From Paralichthys olivaceus (lineage: Eukaryota > Chordata > Actinopteri > Pleuronectiformes > Paralichthyidae): a stretch of 64,000 bases of DNA. This document shows positions 11,821 through 23,396 of this stretch, in pieces. The translations under genes and the position numbers were made by a program. The stretch is from the NCBI RefSeq assembly GCF_024713975.1, contig NC_091100.1, positions 18,062,001 through 18,126,000 on the forward strand, given 5' to 3'. Below the pieces are notes generated by a model that had not been told where the DNA came from, searched no databases, and was given only the letters and a program-made list of their open reading frames with translations. Each line of letters starts with the position of its first letter. Position 1 is the stretch's first letter.

Positions 11821-13083
11821 TCATTTTAAATTTCCAAATACCTTCTGAAAACCCAACTGATCCACCACACGTCCATAGTGAGTGGAGAAGTACAATGTCT
11901 CTGGACTGCTGTATCTCTTTAGTTTCAATATTGTCTCTTTTGCTGAGTCCCCCGTGTCCCCAATGGTCATAACATCTGACACAGGGCTGTAGAAATCATG
12001 GCGCCTGCCCCAGAACGTGAGGTGGGACACTTTGAGTGTAGTCTGAGACGGGTCCAGGTACATCATCCCCACAACCCTTCTGAAAAAGTGACTGGCGGTG
12101 TACAGCATGGCACCGGCAAACAGCGCTATTCCCGTTGTGTAGCTGACAAGGAAGAAGGACACATCTCCCTGGATGTAGAAGAAGAACACTGGTGGCACGA
12201 TAACCACAGTGATTGCAGTTTGGAGCAGTTTGAGCCTGGACACGGCTCTAAGATGTTTAATGTATGGCAGGGTGTAAATCATAGTGTACTTCTGTGTGGA
12301 CAAGTCCGAGTACCTGACCAGAGCTGTGATTTTAGGTATGAGGGGGGTGTGACCAGGTGAAGGAAGCTGCACGCCACAAGGTGTCCGACCTGCGAGTAGA
12401 CATGATCCTCTGGTACAGGACTGGATGTGGGGGGTCAGCCTGCACAGCAACACTGATCTGATCTGTAGAAACAACAATCAAAAAGGTTCATCTGACCTCA
12501 ACATACATGCAGCAGCAACACTTACTATGATAGGGCTGCAACTAATGATGCAAGTGAACTGAACCAGATTAACCAGTTTTTAACTGGTTGATTGATTTTT
12601 AAACCAATGAATTGATTATTCTATCAAATAAGAGCAAATTGGGGAAAAATGTCCAACCCAAATTCACAGAGCCCCAAGTGACGTCTGTTTTCCATTTTAA
12701 TACCAAACATTATATCTTTTGCTTCAAAATGCATCATCTCTTTTAGCATTGTAATATTCTACAATAACCTTTTTTCATCTCTTTCAGTATTTCATTAATT
12801 TATCTTGATCATGTTATAACTGTTTACCTGCTTTTAGTGCTTCTCATTGCAAAGATTGAGGTTGGATAGCGTTATTGTTTTGCTCTGTGCAAGGATCATG
12901 GTATTGTTTTATTCTATAAAACCACTTGTATTCCATTGCTTGATTTACAAGTGCATCAAAAATACTGTGATTGATGAATGAATTGGTTTCAACACAAAAC
13001 AATATTACATAATCCAAACAACTCCAACTGATGAGTTAACTAGTGAATTGTCTGAGTATATTAAGAATGATCAATATGAGTAG

Positions 13084-13122
<39 letters not shown>

Positions 13123-13336
13123 AGTAACACGGTATATATGAACTGAGGTAGACAGAAATAATAACAAACTATAAACAGACACATGGCTTCTGTATGGGCT
13201 GTCATTGATTCCATTCAAAGCAGCAGCTAGTAGTTAGCTTAAGTGGCTAATATCTCGACTTCCATAACAACGCGTGTAACAGTGAACTCGGTGTAAGAGA
13301 GAAGAAGAAGAAGAAGAAGAAGAAGAAACTCACCAT
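11821..13336 (-). CDS. tmem186: Transmembrane protein 186
   Basis: An inner mitochondrial membrane protein; in mammals TMEM186 takes part in assembly of respiratory complex I. The main exon runs from 12462 down to the stop at 11821-11823. The start is best placed in a separate upstream exon: ATG at 13336-13334 is followed directly by the donor gtgagt, and the main exon follows the acceptor tttctacag in phase 0. This gives 214 residues, close to the human length. An internal ATG at 12477 lies before that acceptor, in the intron, so it is less likely. Visible features: a basic N-terminus suited to mitochondrial import, two hydrophobic segments in the middle (around TAITVVIVPPVFFFYI and SYTTGIALFAGAMLY), then the conserved blocks FFRRVVGMMYLDPS, KVSHLTFWG and ETLYFSTHYGRV. 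It is divergent from gde1. Confidence 0.93.
12530..12900. repeat. Decayed 'agggctgcaacta' MITE-like repeat
   Basis: Begins 'tagggctgcaactaatgatg', a phrase common at the ends of dispersed hAT-like miniature elements in fish, followed by AT-rich sequence with 'gattgatt' and 'gattattc'. The opposite end is not recognisable. A similar decayed stretch lies at about 47725-47810. It is in the tmem186 intron. Confidence 0.4.
13086..13119. repeat. (GT)n microsatellite
   Basis: An uninterrupted GT dinucleotide tract of about 34 bases in the tmem186 intron. Confidence 0.95.
13300..13326. repeat. (GAA)n microsatellite
   Basis: A run of GAA triplets directly beside the tmem186 exon 1 donor. On the transcribed (minus) strand it is a pyrimidine-rich TTC tract just inside the intron. 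Confidence 0.93.
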
Positions 13337-13432
13337 GACCTGCGACAGAGTGAAGCAGGAAGTAGGCACATGGACAGATTGGACACGAGTCCTCTGAAGA
13401 CACCCCAAAGACAACGCTTCACCCTCAGCTAA

Positions 13433-13440
13433 CCGGAAGT
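13433..13440 (+). promoter_or_regulatory. ETS/GABP-type motif in divergent promoter
   Basis: CCGGAAGT, the canonical ETS/GABP core, lies in the roughly 440-base gap between the tmem186 start exon and the gde1 start codon. These genes are head to head, and motifs of this class are typical of TATA-less two-way housekeeping promoters. The gap is also richer in CpG than its surroundings. Confidence 0.5.
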
Positions 13441-13779
13441 ACACGCTACCTAACCCGGATGTACTTTAAACCGTTTACTGTTGTTTCTTGTTTGTTTCTT
13501 GTTGTTTTCTTGTTGTTTTCTTGTCACTCTCATCTGAGACTTTGTTCAAATATATCTTTAAGAAATTAAACTACACGGCAGAGCTTCGGGTTCCGCCGCA
13601 GTGAGACGTCTCCCCCTGAGTCCGGAGCTTCTCCTCCCGGCTCCGGTTACTGGACATTTTATTTAAACAGTCTCTGGTGGACCACCGGGCATGTGAAGAC
13701 ATCAGCGGGACCAGTAGCTAACAGTAGCTGCACACTAAGCGGTGGTCTCGGGGAGACAGACTGACACCAGGGGGTAACG

Positions 13780-14060
13780 ATGCTGCAGCTGGGAGATGAA
13801 GTCACCCTGTACTCGGTGGTCTTCGTGCTGGTCCTGCTGGGGACCCGCAGCCCGCTGTGGACCACCGTCCTCACCACGTCCCTCTACCTGTTTCTGGCCA
13901 TGTTCAGGTTCCCTCAGGTACCAGCCAGCCGAGCCCAGCAGGTGCTGCACCCCGCCGAGGGCGCAGTCGGCTCCGGGAGGGTGTTCGCGGTGGCACACCG
14001 GGGCGGTGGGCACGACGCACCGGAGAACACGATAGCAGCCATCCGGGAGGTGAGAGGACT

Positions 14061-14103
<43 letters not shown>

Positions 14104-17100
14104 CTCCTGCCCTGAGCCACACCTTCACTGGAGGCTGGAATGACACATATGGAAAACATAGATCAGATAATAATTTAGTTCCACAATGAGGACATTTGCA
14201 CTATGAGGCAACAATAGGAATCATTAAGTAATAATAAGTAACATGCAATACCCAAGTGTAAGGATAATAATACTAGAGTGTAAGAAAATATGAAACATAT
14301 GTAATTAAAACTAATTTATACAGTGTAAAAACAAGAAGATATGTCCAGTGTGAGAATATGGTTTGCACATGAACCATTGTGTTCACAGTTAGGAGAGTTA
14401 AACCAGAGTTAGCATTCAGTCCATCATGTGTGCTTGTAGTTCTAGCATGTGTAAGAGCTGCAGTCTGCTCTGGCCCTCCTTAAAGAGGGCATGATCAGTC
14501 CATGTACTGTAATCTGGCAGGAATTTACATCTGTACTGTTAAAGTATTTAGAGAAAAACAGCAGCCCTCCATCAGGATATCATGTCCTATTTAACCACTG
14601 TCTCTGCACACACCACCCATGCTGATATTCAGTGAACTATAGTAAACATGTACAGGACAGCTGTAAACGCTGTGAGGAACTTATGCTTTGTTTTACTTTC
14701 TTTTAAAGTGTTCTTCTCATGTTTTGTCTCTTCATTTCAATTTTTTCTAAACCTGTTTTCACATTGTAAACAAAGCTACAATGTTGAAATCCTTACGTTT
14801 TCAGAAAAATCAATTTTTGCAGGATGACGTCAGAGCTAACTGAGCTTCAATTTTATTAGTTGAGTATTATCACCAGATACAAACCCTTCTGAAATACCTA
14901 ACTTCCAACTCTCACATCTGTTCTGCACCAGGCCAGGAAAAATGGGGCAGCAGGTGTGGAGCTGGACCTGGAGTTCTCAGCCGACGGCGTTCCAATACTC
15001 ATGCATGACGAGACTGTGGACCGGACCACTAACGGGTCAGGACCACTCAGCCAGATGACACTTTCTGACTTGCGCAAACTGGATGCAGCTGCTAAACATC
15101 CACTTAGGTAAGAAAGTGGAATCTATCTAGGAACATACAGACAATCCATCCAAACAAATGCATCCTTAAGTGTTTCCACCAGCTTGTATTTATTTTCAGA
15201 ATGAAAACCATCTAAAGCAGCTCTTGATTTTGGTGCATTTTAAAAATGTTGTTTAAAACTACTCAAACATTGTGTGTGATTTCAAGCTGAATGCATAGTT
15301 AAAATGTCACTGTTGGCTTAATGAAGTGAGTTAGGTGAGTTAAGGGATGGCAGGGGAGCAGGTTTTTTTATAAATGTGTCAAGAGTATAAATCTTGTGTG
15401 GGAGCAGGTTTGACAAGTTGAGCAGGCTGGAATTTAAAGTGTTGAATACAGTTAGTTGTATATATAGTTGTAGAAAATACTGCTCAGCTCAAGATGCTGG
15501 GGAAACTGAATGATCATTTTAAAGAGTTTAGATTTTTGAATGTGACAATAGATGTTGGTCAGCTCCCAGACGTGTTTGAGAAAAGCTTTGCTGTAATTAA
15601 CCCAGAAATGATGATTACATTTTTATTGAAATGAAAGAGGGAAGCTGCTGTTGGTAATGCACAGGGGACAAGTGACCCAGGGGGCACAAGACAGAAAAAA
15701 GATAAACAGTCCCTCAAAAAGTTAGATTTTAGCCGGAGTAGACGCAAATGCACACAGCATTTATCTTCTCAATCACTAACATAACAAGATATTACAGTGG
15801 AGATTATGAAAGTGATTATAGGAGTAATAATCTGTGAGAAATATTCAAATGACAAACTTTCAGCCCAGTGTCTGACAAATACTGTGAGTATATAAATATA
15901 ACAGGTCATCTGCCACGCTCAAAAAGTGTTGAAGAGGAGATGTCTAATTAAGTTATGAGTGACTGCTCCATTTGTTTATTTCTATCAGACCAACAAACCA
16001 AAGGTGTCCAAGTGTTAAATGAGAGCATGAGAAATGTTAACACCTGACTGAAAGCTTCATGACTGCAGGCAGTCAGCTACTGGAGGGGAGATAACTTACC
16101 TAACTTTCCTTGGTTACATAAAGTTTCATTTGACTCAATTATCTTATTGAAGTAAGCTAATCCTTGATACAAAGGCAAAAACATCCTCCATCACCTTCAC
16201 ACATAGAACAATGATTGAGTGCTCTTTTCTCACATAATACTGGAGATTTGATAAGTAAGACGAGAAATGTTTAATGGCACAGGAGCGTTAAGTGTGCACA
16301 TGTTTTTAATGTAATTATACTCAAGTAGGGTCCCTGGTAGTTCTTTGATTACTCTTTGTTTATTTTGTGAAATAAAATTTTTCATATCGGCAAGTGCATC
16401 TGTGAAAGGCTCATATTAGCCCACTGCTGAATCGGTCTGGTTCTTCTCATGACCATAAACATGCATTTCATTTCACTACAGCAGAGATAATCACTGTTAA
16501 ACATAGTTAGACGTTTTGTTTCCCTGTTAATCTGGTTAAATATATATTGCAAGTCTGACGTAGCAGTGTCACTTCTGTGTCCTTCATCACCAGGGAGAAG
16601 TTTGCTGGAGAGAAGATTCCGACCCTGGAGGAGGCCGTGGAGGAATGCATCAAACTGCAACTCACTATCTACTTTGATGTCAAAGGTCATCCAGATGAGG
16701 TGTAGCCAACAAAACCAACAACCTGATTATATCCAGTCTGCACATGTCTGTCACACTTTGTTGATTCAATTGATCTGAATCCAGTCAACATTGCATAATG
16801 CTGATGTGTTTAAAATAGACCAGAGATAGTGTTTACTGCGTTCCAGTACAAAGTGATCATGAAATATCTGCAGGGGTTGGATAGGGTTGTTTAAATGAAT
16901 CAAGTAGTTCCAAATGTCTTTACTTATTAAGCAGGGTGGAAAGTAATTTTATAAGTTATTACTTTACCTTTTTTTGTAACTTTCTAAAGCTCATACCACT
17001 TCAAATTTTGCGTTATTCATTTGTAACCACATGATAAGTGATTGCTTACCTAGCACATTTTTTAGAGTAAGGAATGCAGAGCTGCGTGGTGGTTGTTGTT

Positions 17101-19569
17101 TCAGGCTGGCTTCAGTGTGTCTACAAGCACACACAGCTGCTAGTTAACACCAAGCGGTTGCACAGATACACAAACACAACAACTTAAAGCCTCACACACA
17201 CCCACACATACATACACTGCCAACAGTTGACTGCACTGCAATAACCACATCTCTACTCTCCTCTCAGGCAGCAGCAGCCCTTAAAGAGCTGTATAAGAAA
17301 CATCCAGTCCTCTACAACAGCAGCATCGTCTGCTCCTTTGAGCCTAAAGTCATCTACAGGGTAAGTGGACGCCTGCAAAGTGTGAGGAAAGAAAAGAGAA
17401 GACAGTTTACTTGATTGAGAAAAAACAAACTTGTCCAAGAGGGACAAAATTAAACGAGTTGTCCGTGACTGTGTTTTGAGGATCCAGTAAATGAGAAATG
17501 AACAGTCTGAACTGTTGCCTTCATAACCAAACATGATCCTTTGTTTTCAACTGCCTTCCATTATATCTGCATTAACACAATAGTGTAGCATGGCTCAAAC
17601 AGCTGGACTCAAAGCCTAAACACTATGTTCACTATAACTGAATTAAGTTGCATATCTGCAGCAACAGCCATAGGCAGTTTTTCTTATTTTCGTGGCCTAT
17701 ACTCTGCATGTGCCTAAGCCATTAGATGTACTTATACCTTACCTAGTCCCATCTGAATGCATCAACATGAACGCATATAACCATTAGCACCCTGATTCAA
17801 GTAGTGCAGGTTCAAGAACCTGTAAGAATAGAGGAGAAAATCTTGTGACAGGCTGCTCTCTCCCAATGTTCCATTGTTAAAATACTGGTTCTGATTAACA
17901 GGGTTTTCTGCCATCTTAAAATAATCTAAAATCTAATAATGTGAATTTTAAGCATTAAAAAGATCCTAATTTTGTTAATGTTATTATTTCTTCTTACGAG
18001 AAATGTTTTGGCAGCTTTCATAGATTGTAATGTCTCTTTTTTTGTAATGTCTCTTTTTTGTAGTTCTCTCAGTCATACAAATGTTGACACTGTAATAAAA
18101 CTACAAACGACCAATATGGAACTGATAACTGATTATCAGCATTGAGCTCAGTACACTCAGCTAGGCTGTGATAAGACGATGGATAACTACTGTCTCTGCC
18201 TGTAGTTTGAGACTCTATATTAAGATAAGCAATCATGGGAATCTGATATTCCTTTCTTCTGTTACACTTGACATAGGCCTTAAAGTTGAAACTGCTAATA
18301 AATATAATTATCTAAAACGTGCCTACATGCATTGCTCACCACTTTGTTAAACAAACATAAACAGCAGTTGGTCTCTGTTCTTCCCCCAGATGAGACAGAG
18401 TGACCCAGAGGTGGTCACAGCATTGACCCACCGACCGTGGAGTCTGAGTCGGCTCGGAGACGGTTCCCCGCGAGTCTCCTCGCTTTGGAAATACCGCTGG
18501 ATGACACTGATGGACATAGGTTTAGACCTGGCTCACCATCATGTGCTGTGGAAGCTCTGTGGCGTCTCAGCCTTCCTGATACAGAAGAACTTTGTCTCAC
18601 CGTGAGTTCCTGCAGCTGAAAGTCATCCTGACTAGAACATTAAAGGGATATTTCACTGAAAAATGAAAATTTACTCTAGCTACTTCTAAAACTTTGAGTT
18701 TCAGAAGTAAACAGCGTTGCAGCCAAATACAATACAATTTAAGTAAATGGTCACTACTTCTTCGAAGGTGAAAAAACTAATGCCACCATTCAGCTCCAAC
18801 AGCAGGATCTCAGAGGACTTTAGTCATTCAAAGTCTCATTTGAATCCCGGGGCTTACAAACACTTTGATGACACCACAGGAGCAGTATGGAGGCATTTAA
18901 TGTTTTTTATGTTTTAAGAATGGATCACCAGTTCAGTTGTATTGGATTTGGCTGCAAAGCTGTTTACCCCTGAAACTCCTAAAAGTGTTTTGGAAACTCA
19001 AACACTTCACCCACCCCTCCATCAGCATAGTGGTGAGTAGATGATGTGTGAGTTTTCATTTTTGGGTGAACTGTCCCTTTAAGAAAATATTTTATGGCTG
19101 TGAGATGGCGTCATGATAATTTGGCTCACAGTGTGTTTGTTTAACGGATGTTCCTGAAAGACATAAGTTACCTTCATCCCTCATCATATGCATTTGTTTT
19201 ATTAAATATTGCACGACATTAAAATATATTTTATATATATATATATATATTTCTAGAATATTCACTCAGTGAAATGTAAACTAGAAGTACTAACAAAGTC
19301 CCAGAGAAGTACCAAGAAAGTACTAACGACATATGTAGCATAAATCCTGTTGTTCATACCAGAGTATTTAACTGTGTGTGTATAAATATATATGTGTGTG
19401 TATTCTCTGTGCTGTCTACAGGGACTACGTGCAGTACTGGGCCCAGAGAGGGGTGGAGGTTGTAGCCTGGACAGTCAACACAGAAGTGGAGAAGGAGTAT
19501 TACCACAAGCTTCTCCAAGTCAACTACATCACGGACAGCCTGGTGGAAGACTGTGAACCTCATTACTGA
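13780..19569 (+). CDS. gde1: Glycerophosphodiester phosphodiesterase 1
   Basis: A membrane enzyme that hydrolyses glycerophosphodiesters such as glycerophosphoinositol and takes part in one route to N-acyl-ethanolamines. Exons: 13780-14049, 14932-15107, 16594-16699, 17268-17360, 18390-18601 and 19422-19569. Phases agree and the product is 334 residues (human 331). An N-terminal hydrophobic region (about 10-45) precedes the GDPD barrel. The barrel shows the HRGG motif at 73-76 with PENT at 81-84, the metal-binding pair E100 and D102 in VELDLEF, and H115-D116 in ILMHDETVDRTTNG. A conserved C-terminal block includes WAQRGVEVVAWTVN. ATG 13780 heads the hydrophobic segment in frame. Intron 1 opens with a long poly-G tract and intron 5 holds a foldback element. 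Confidence 0.97.
14061..14101 (+). repeat. Poly-G homopolymer tract
   Basis: Forty-one consecutive G residues begin 12 bases inside gde1 intron 1, just past the donor at 14050. The exact length is not trustworthy, since such tracts are often misassembled. Confidence 0.9.
18640..19082. mobile_element. Foldback MITE in gde1 intron 5
   Basis: The left end reads TTAAAGGGATATTTCACTG then AAAAATGAAAA; the right end reads TTTTCATTTTTGGGTGAAC then TGTCCCTTTAA, an imperfect inverted copy. The interior is also inverted: sequence around 18690-18735 (ttcagaagtaaacagcg, ttgcagccaaatacaatac) pairs with 18935-18990 (gtattggatttggctgcaa, agctgtttacccctgaa). The whole unit is therefore one long hairpin of about 440 bases. 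Similar TTAAAGGGACAGTTCACC-type elements are common in fish. No coding capacity. Confidence 0.8.
19229..19250. repeat. (TA)n microsatellite
   Basis: A short TA dinucleotide run in gde1 intron 5, downstream of the foldback element. Confidence 0.85.
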
Positions 19570-20975
19570 CACCAGACAGAAAATGCTCAAACACACTTGG
19601 ACGAGATGTTTCACTTCTCATCGCTGACATGTGTCATCAAGTGAGACAACACACAGAAGCCACTGTGTTGATTTAATCATATCAGACTGGGTGCCATACT
19701 TGGTAACATGATGCCACGTAACAGGTTTTGTTTGGACTGAATCATTTTAACGTGATGATGAGTTCTCTCAGACATCTGTATAATAGCTTCAATAAGCATT
19801 TTTATAGGATGCATCTATAATGGACCTTAATCAAATGTACTGTATTCACCCTCTCAGGAATACAATGGGGTTTCTGTCTTGGTAACTGCTTCCATCTTAT
19901 TGTCTCAATACACATTGTATACTTATCTGTGCTTTTTACTTAGTGAGGCCATTAGTCTGAAATTAACTACCTACAGATGATAATCACTCATGAAAAATGA
20001 ATTTAAAAGTAATACCGATAAACATTTATACATTTAATTTCAACTTAAATTTACTTTAAAATAATATATGGTTTGTTGAGCTTCTGTCACTTTGTGGCAA
20101 TAATTTACTGTCATGAAGGGAACAGCAGCTTCTAGTTTTTGCATCTTACATGGCTGCACAGGCCAGTGTGGGGCAGCTACATCCAGAGACAACTCAATCT
20201 CATTACACAGCTGAGTATTAGTTTCATTTTGAAATAATCTAATTTTGTTGTTGCTTCTTGGTGGAGGACCTCACTGTGTCTGCAGAGCAGCTTTTGTCAA
20301 ATTTTTGTTGCGCCACATAACCAAAGCAATCAAATATGTAGTAGCAGGAAATTGAGTAAATGTACAGAGATTTGTGAGGCTTTAAACTGCAGTAGAGTTG
20401 AGGAATGAGACCCTGACGTCTGAGGGGGAATGTGACGGACTGACTTCTGAAATGTATACGAAAGCAGCTCCTCACAAACGGTGCAGTGATGGGCAGTAAG
20501 GAGACGGAAATAAAACAGAAAATGGTTTCATAGCAGAAAAAGCTGAGGTGTAACTGCTAACACCAACAGCAGTGCTCATGCATTAAGGTGCATATGTAAA
20601 CTGTGCCAGTGAAACAACTTCAGGGCCTTAGAAGCTGTTTTTTATTTTTTTATTTGTTTTATTACACCTGTTTTAGTCTCTGTTAGAAACGCTTTCAGAC
20701 TGAATGCTACACTATCTCTGTTTTTACACTCAGCTGCTTTTGTGGTTGATCCATGCAGAATTTAATCTGAGCAGACTTGACAAGTTTAAATACATTAGAT
20801 TGTCACTATAAGAACTGAGACTTAAAGAACTTATATAATAAAAAAATATAAAAAATAAATCATAATTTCCTGGTTGAATATTGTGATGAATGATTGAATT
20901 AAATAAAATGTTGGATATCTCATTTCAAACTGATATTGTGGTTTATATGTCCTCAAACACATTATTTAATTCAAG
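19570..20975. other. gde1 3' UTR and flank
   Basis: No further exon is visible. Candidate AATAAA poly(A) hexamers on + occur at 20509-20514 and 20902-20907, so the gde1 3' UTR may be about 0.95 or 1.3 kb. The choice between them cannot be made from sequence. Confidence 0.4.
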
Positions 20976-21345
20976 AATATTGAAATTCAAGACTTTGTCA
21001 TGTGCACAACAATTTCATACAGTAGTCGCTGGTAATGAAATTCTTGGGTCACAGGCTCCCTTCTAACCAGGCTCAAAAATAAATATTTCCACACAAGCAA
21101 AAAATACAAAATAAAATGAAACTTAAGTAATAAAAAATACACCTAAAATATAAATTAGAAACTAAAATATATTACTGAGTAGAATGAATGAGAATGTAAG
21201 TAATACAGATTAGTGGTAGTGCAAATATTACAAGGTGCAATCTAATGGCAGTTTAGAGCAGTTGAACAGTGTGATGGCCTGGGGCATTTAGCTGTCTCTG
21301 AGCCTGTGTATTCCCTTCCATGAGCACCAGTGGGTTGAGGATGTA
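20975..21345. repeat. Dispersed repeat remnant
   Basis: Contains phrases widely dispersed in fish genomes: 'ttgtcatgtgcacaacaatt', 'gtagtcgctggtaatgaaat', 'gtgcaaatattacaaggtgc' and 'gtgtgatggcctgggg'. The middle is A-rich. No ORF and no family call. It overlaps the 3' end of the minus-strand ORF at 21242-21745. Confidence 0.55.
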
Positions 21346-21745
21346 GTGCTCCTGCCACCTCTCTCTTGAACATTTGTTTGTTTTCTTGCACCCTGGAACA
21401 GCTGAGATCCGGAGACGCCAAATGGTTCCCATTTGTCAGCTGCTCTCGCTGACACACGGCTGCCAGGAGATTTGTAAAACTAAAAAGATCAAGTAGTTCA
21501 GCACTAAATTGAGGAGTGTGAAAAACACTTGACACTGTGGACTGTTGCTGATTAACTTCTGGGCCCAGAGACTCGGGCGACTGACCCAGATGGTGCAGAT
21601 GAACGAGGGGGATGTTGGATATCACCCTGGATAAGCCTGTCTGAGCCACTGCTGGTGCCGGCTGATCTTCAGCTACTGTCACCTGAACGCCACAGGTTAG
21701 CTGACGTCTCACAGGGGTGAAAAGAAATAAGACCTGACGCAACAT
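21242..21745 (-). CDS. Unassigned 167-codon ORF, doubtful gene
   Basis: An uninterrupted minus-strand ORF starting MLRQVLFLFTPVRRQL, with a basic, hydrophobic N-terminus. I recognise no family. In its favour is a promoter-like cluster 145-215 bases upstream on the same strand: TATAAAAG at 21896-21889, a GC box at 21926-21917 and a CRE at 21959-21952. Against it, roughly the last 35 codons run into a dispersed repeat (20975-21345), the body shows no obvious domain, and ORFs of this length can arise by chance. The transcript could also be non-coding or spliced differently. Confidence 0.2.
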   Translation of the reverse strand: MLRQVLFLFTPVRRQLTCGVQVTVAEDQPAPAVAQTGLSRVISNIPLVHLHHLGQSPESLGPEVNQQQSTVSSVFHTPQFSAELLDLFSFTNLLAAVCQREQLTNGNHLASPDLSCSRVQENKQMFKREVAGALHPQPTGAHGREYTGSETAKCPRPSHCSTALNCH

Positions 21746-21888
21746 GAAGTGGACGGTTTACATCCATGCACGCTGTTGTGCCAACTGATCAGCTGTCAGA
21801 CTTCATTAGTTATTTCTTAATGTTTAGGGAACAGGAGAACCTGCACAGTCTGCACAATAAACATTCTTCTTCTCTGTGTGAACATTTG

Positions 21889-21959
21889 CTTTTATAGGTG
21901 AAAGGTGATCCTGCAGCCCCGCCCCCAAAACTGTCTGAGGGGGGCGTGTTGTGACGTCA
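21889..21959 (-). promoter_or_regulatory. CRE, GC box and TATA cluster
   Basis: Read on the minus strand: a perfect CRE palindrome TGACGTCA (21959-21952), a Sp1-type GGGGGCGGGG (21926-21917), then TATAAAAG (21896-21889). The order and spacing are those of a TATA-type core promoter, predicting transcription to start at about 21865 and run leftward. The surrounding 150 bases are CpG-rich compared with the flanks. No known gene begins here. Confidence 0.5.
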
Positions 21960-22099
21960 CTGAAGGACGGGGGTGCCCGCCTGCGTAAAGTAGTCCGACC
22001 GGAAACAACGAGGGCGCATATAGGAGTTTTCAACTTCAAAGTAAAAGCCCCGCACACGCAGGACAACCGTGAAACGACAGTGAAACAGCACAGTTGTGT

Positions 22100-23390
22100 A
22101 ATTATAGATTTAGAATGGAATGGTTAATGGTCAAGTAGTGACAGTTTCATTGGGACGTAAATTTATCAGGATCATTTTATTACAGCCACAGAAAACGCTC
22201 CTGTAGTTTTGGGTTATTTTCTCAGGTTTTGACATAAATGTGCATTATTCTTTCAGAAAACGTTTATTTACAACACTATAGCAGTTTGTTTATTTTCCAT
22301 AAACCCAGTATAATTCAGATATTCCTGATTTTTATTTAGGACAAACTTCTATTAAAGAATGCTGCTGATTTAAAATGACAACAACCACATTTTCCACTGT
22401 GACAGCAGAGATATAAAACTAATACTCAGTGTAAGTGTTAAAGAAAATCCCAACCTTCCACTTCACGTACATTGTATTTGGATTTACAGGATGTCGAATA
22501 TCAGATGGATGAATTGCAGTTATTTTTAATGTTTTCATCAGAAACTGTATGCAATACCCCAATGTAGGTTGAAAATTGGAATTCCATGGCAGATATACTT
22601 GGCCGTTTTATTACAAACAAAGTAGTACACAAGGCAGATTAACACAATATAAAATGAATGTAACATTTGCACCCTGACAATCACACATTTTTAAATAAAA
22701 CACAAAAAGTTTGTTGCTTACCAAGAGGGCATGTGCACAGGCGTGATCACAGGAGCAGGAATGAATGCTGCACACCTGAGCTCTATCAGCCTCTTAACTG
22801 CTGAGAGCTCTCACCTTGATTTGTTGATTATTTTCTCTTTTGGGCTTTTGTATGTATTTTAATATATGTTGCATTTTATGGTCTCTTTCAAATCCATTTT
22901 AGCTGTTTCTCCCAGAATGATGCTGCTGCTGTGGCTTTGCTCTCATTGAAGAAGGCAGGGTCGATTACTTTTAAGAATAAAAAAAAACAATGTGAGCATT
23001 TAACACAATTCTTTGTAAAAAATTAAGAGGAGAAGAAAATATAGATATTTTCAGATAAACGTAAAAGTGAAAAATAAATCTATTTAAGTGGATCGTGATG
23101 TTTGGTTGTAGGTGTTGATTTTGGACCATAGATCGTGATGGTGGATTGTGATGGTGGATCATGATCGTGGTGGTGGATTGTGATGGTAGATTGTAATTAT
23201 GGATTGTGAATTGCGGTGGCAGCTCATCGTGGAATATGATTACAATGAGACTGCTTGATATACTACTCTTATTGAGGGTTAATGACAGAGACTGTTGTTA
23301 AGCCCTATGAGACAAATTGTGTAATGAGCTGAATTGATTCATTCAAGTATTGTGCAGGTAGATGAAAACTGTACTTAAGTACAATAACAA
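22100..23390. other. Intergenic region upstream of mcrip2
   Basis: AT-rich DNA without a recognisable exon on either strand. The only structured part is the degenerate tandem repeat at 23085-23225. Confidence 0.45.
23085..23225. repeat. Degenerate tandem repeat (GTGATGGTGGATT-like)
   Basis: Variants of 'gtgatggtggatt' follow one another (gtgatggtggattgtgatgg, then tggatcatgatcgtgg and related units) for about 140 bases. The register is imperfect, suggesting an old minisatellite. Confidence 0.7.
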
Positions 23391-23396
23391 AGTAAA

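Noticed and set aside
13780-14189. Overlapping + and - strand ORFs with long Gly or Pro runs at gde1 exon 1
   Set aside because: The Gly/Pro runs come from reading through the intronic poly-G tract past the exon 1 donor.
21824-22066. 80-codon minus-strand ORF in the CpG-rich patch
   Set aside because: It overlaps the CRE/GC/TATA cluster, so it would lie in and upstream of the promoter; its composition is GC-driven and it resembles no protein I know.
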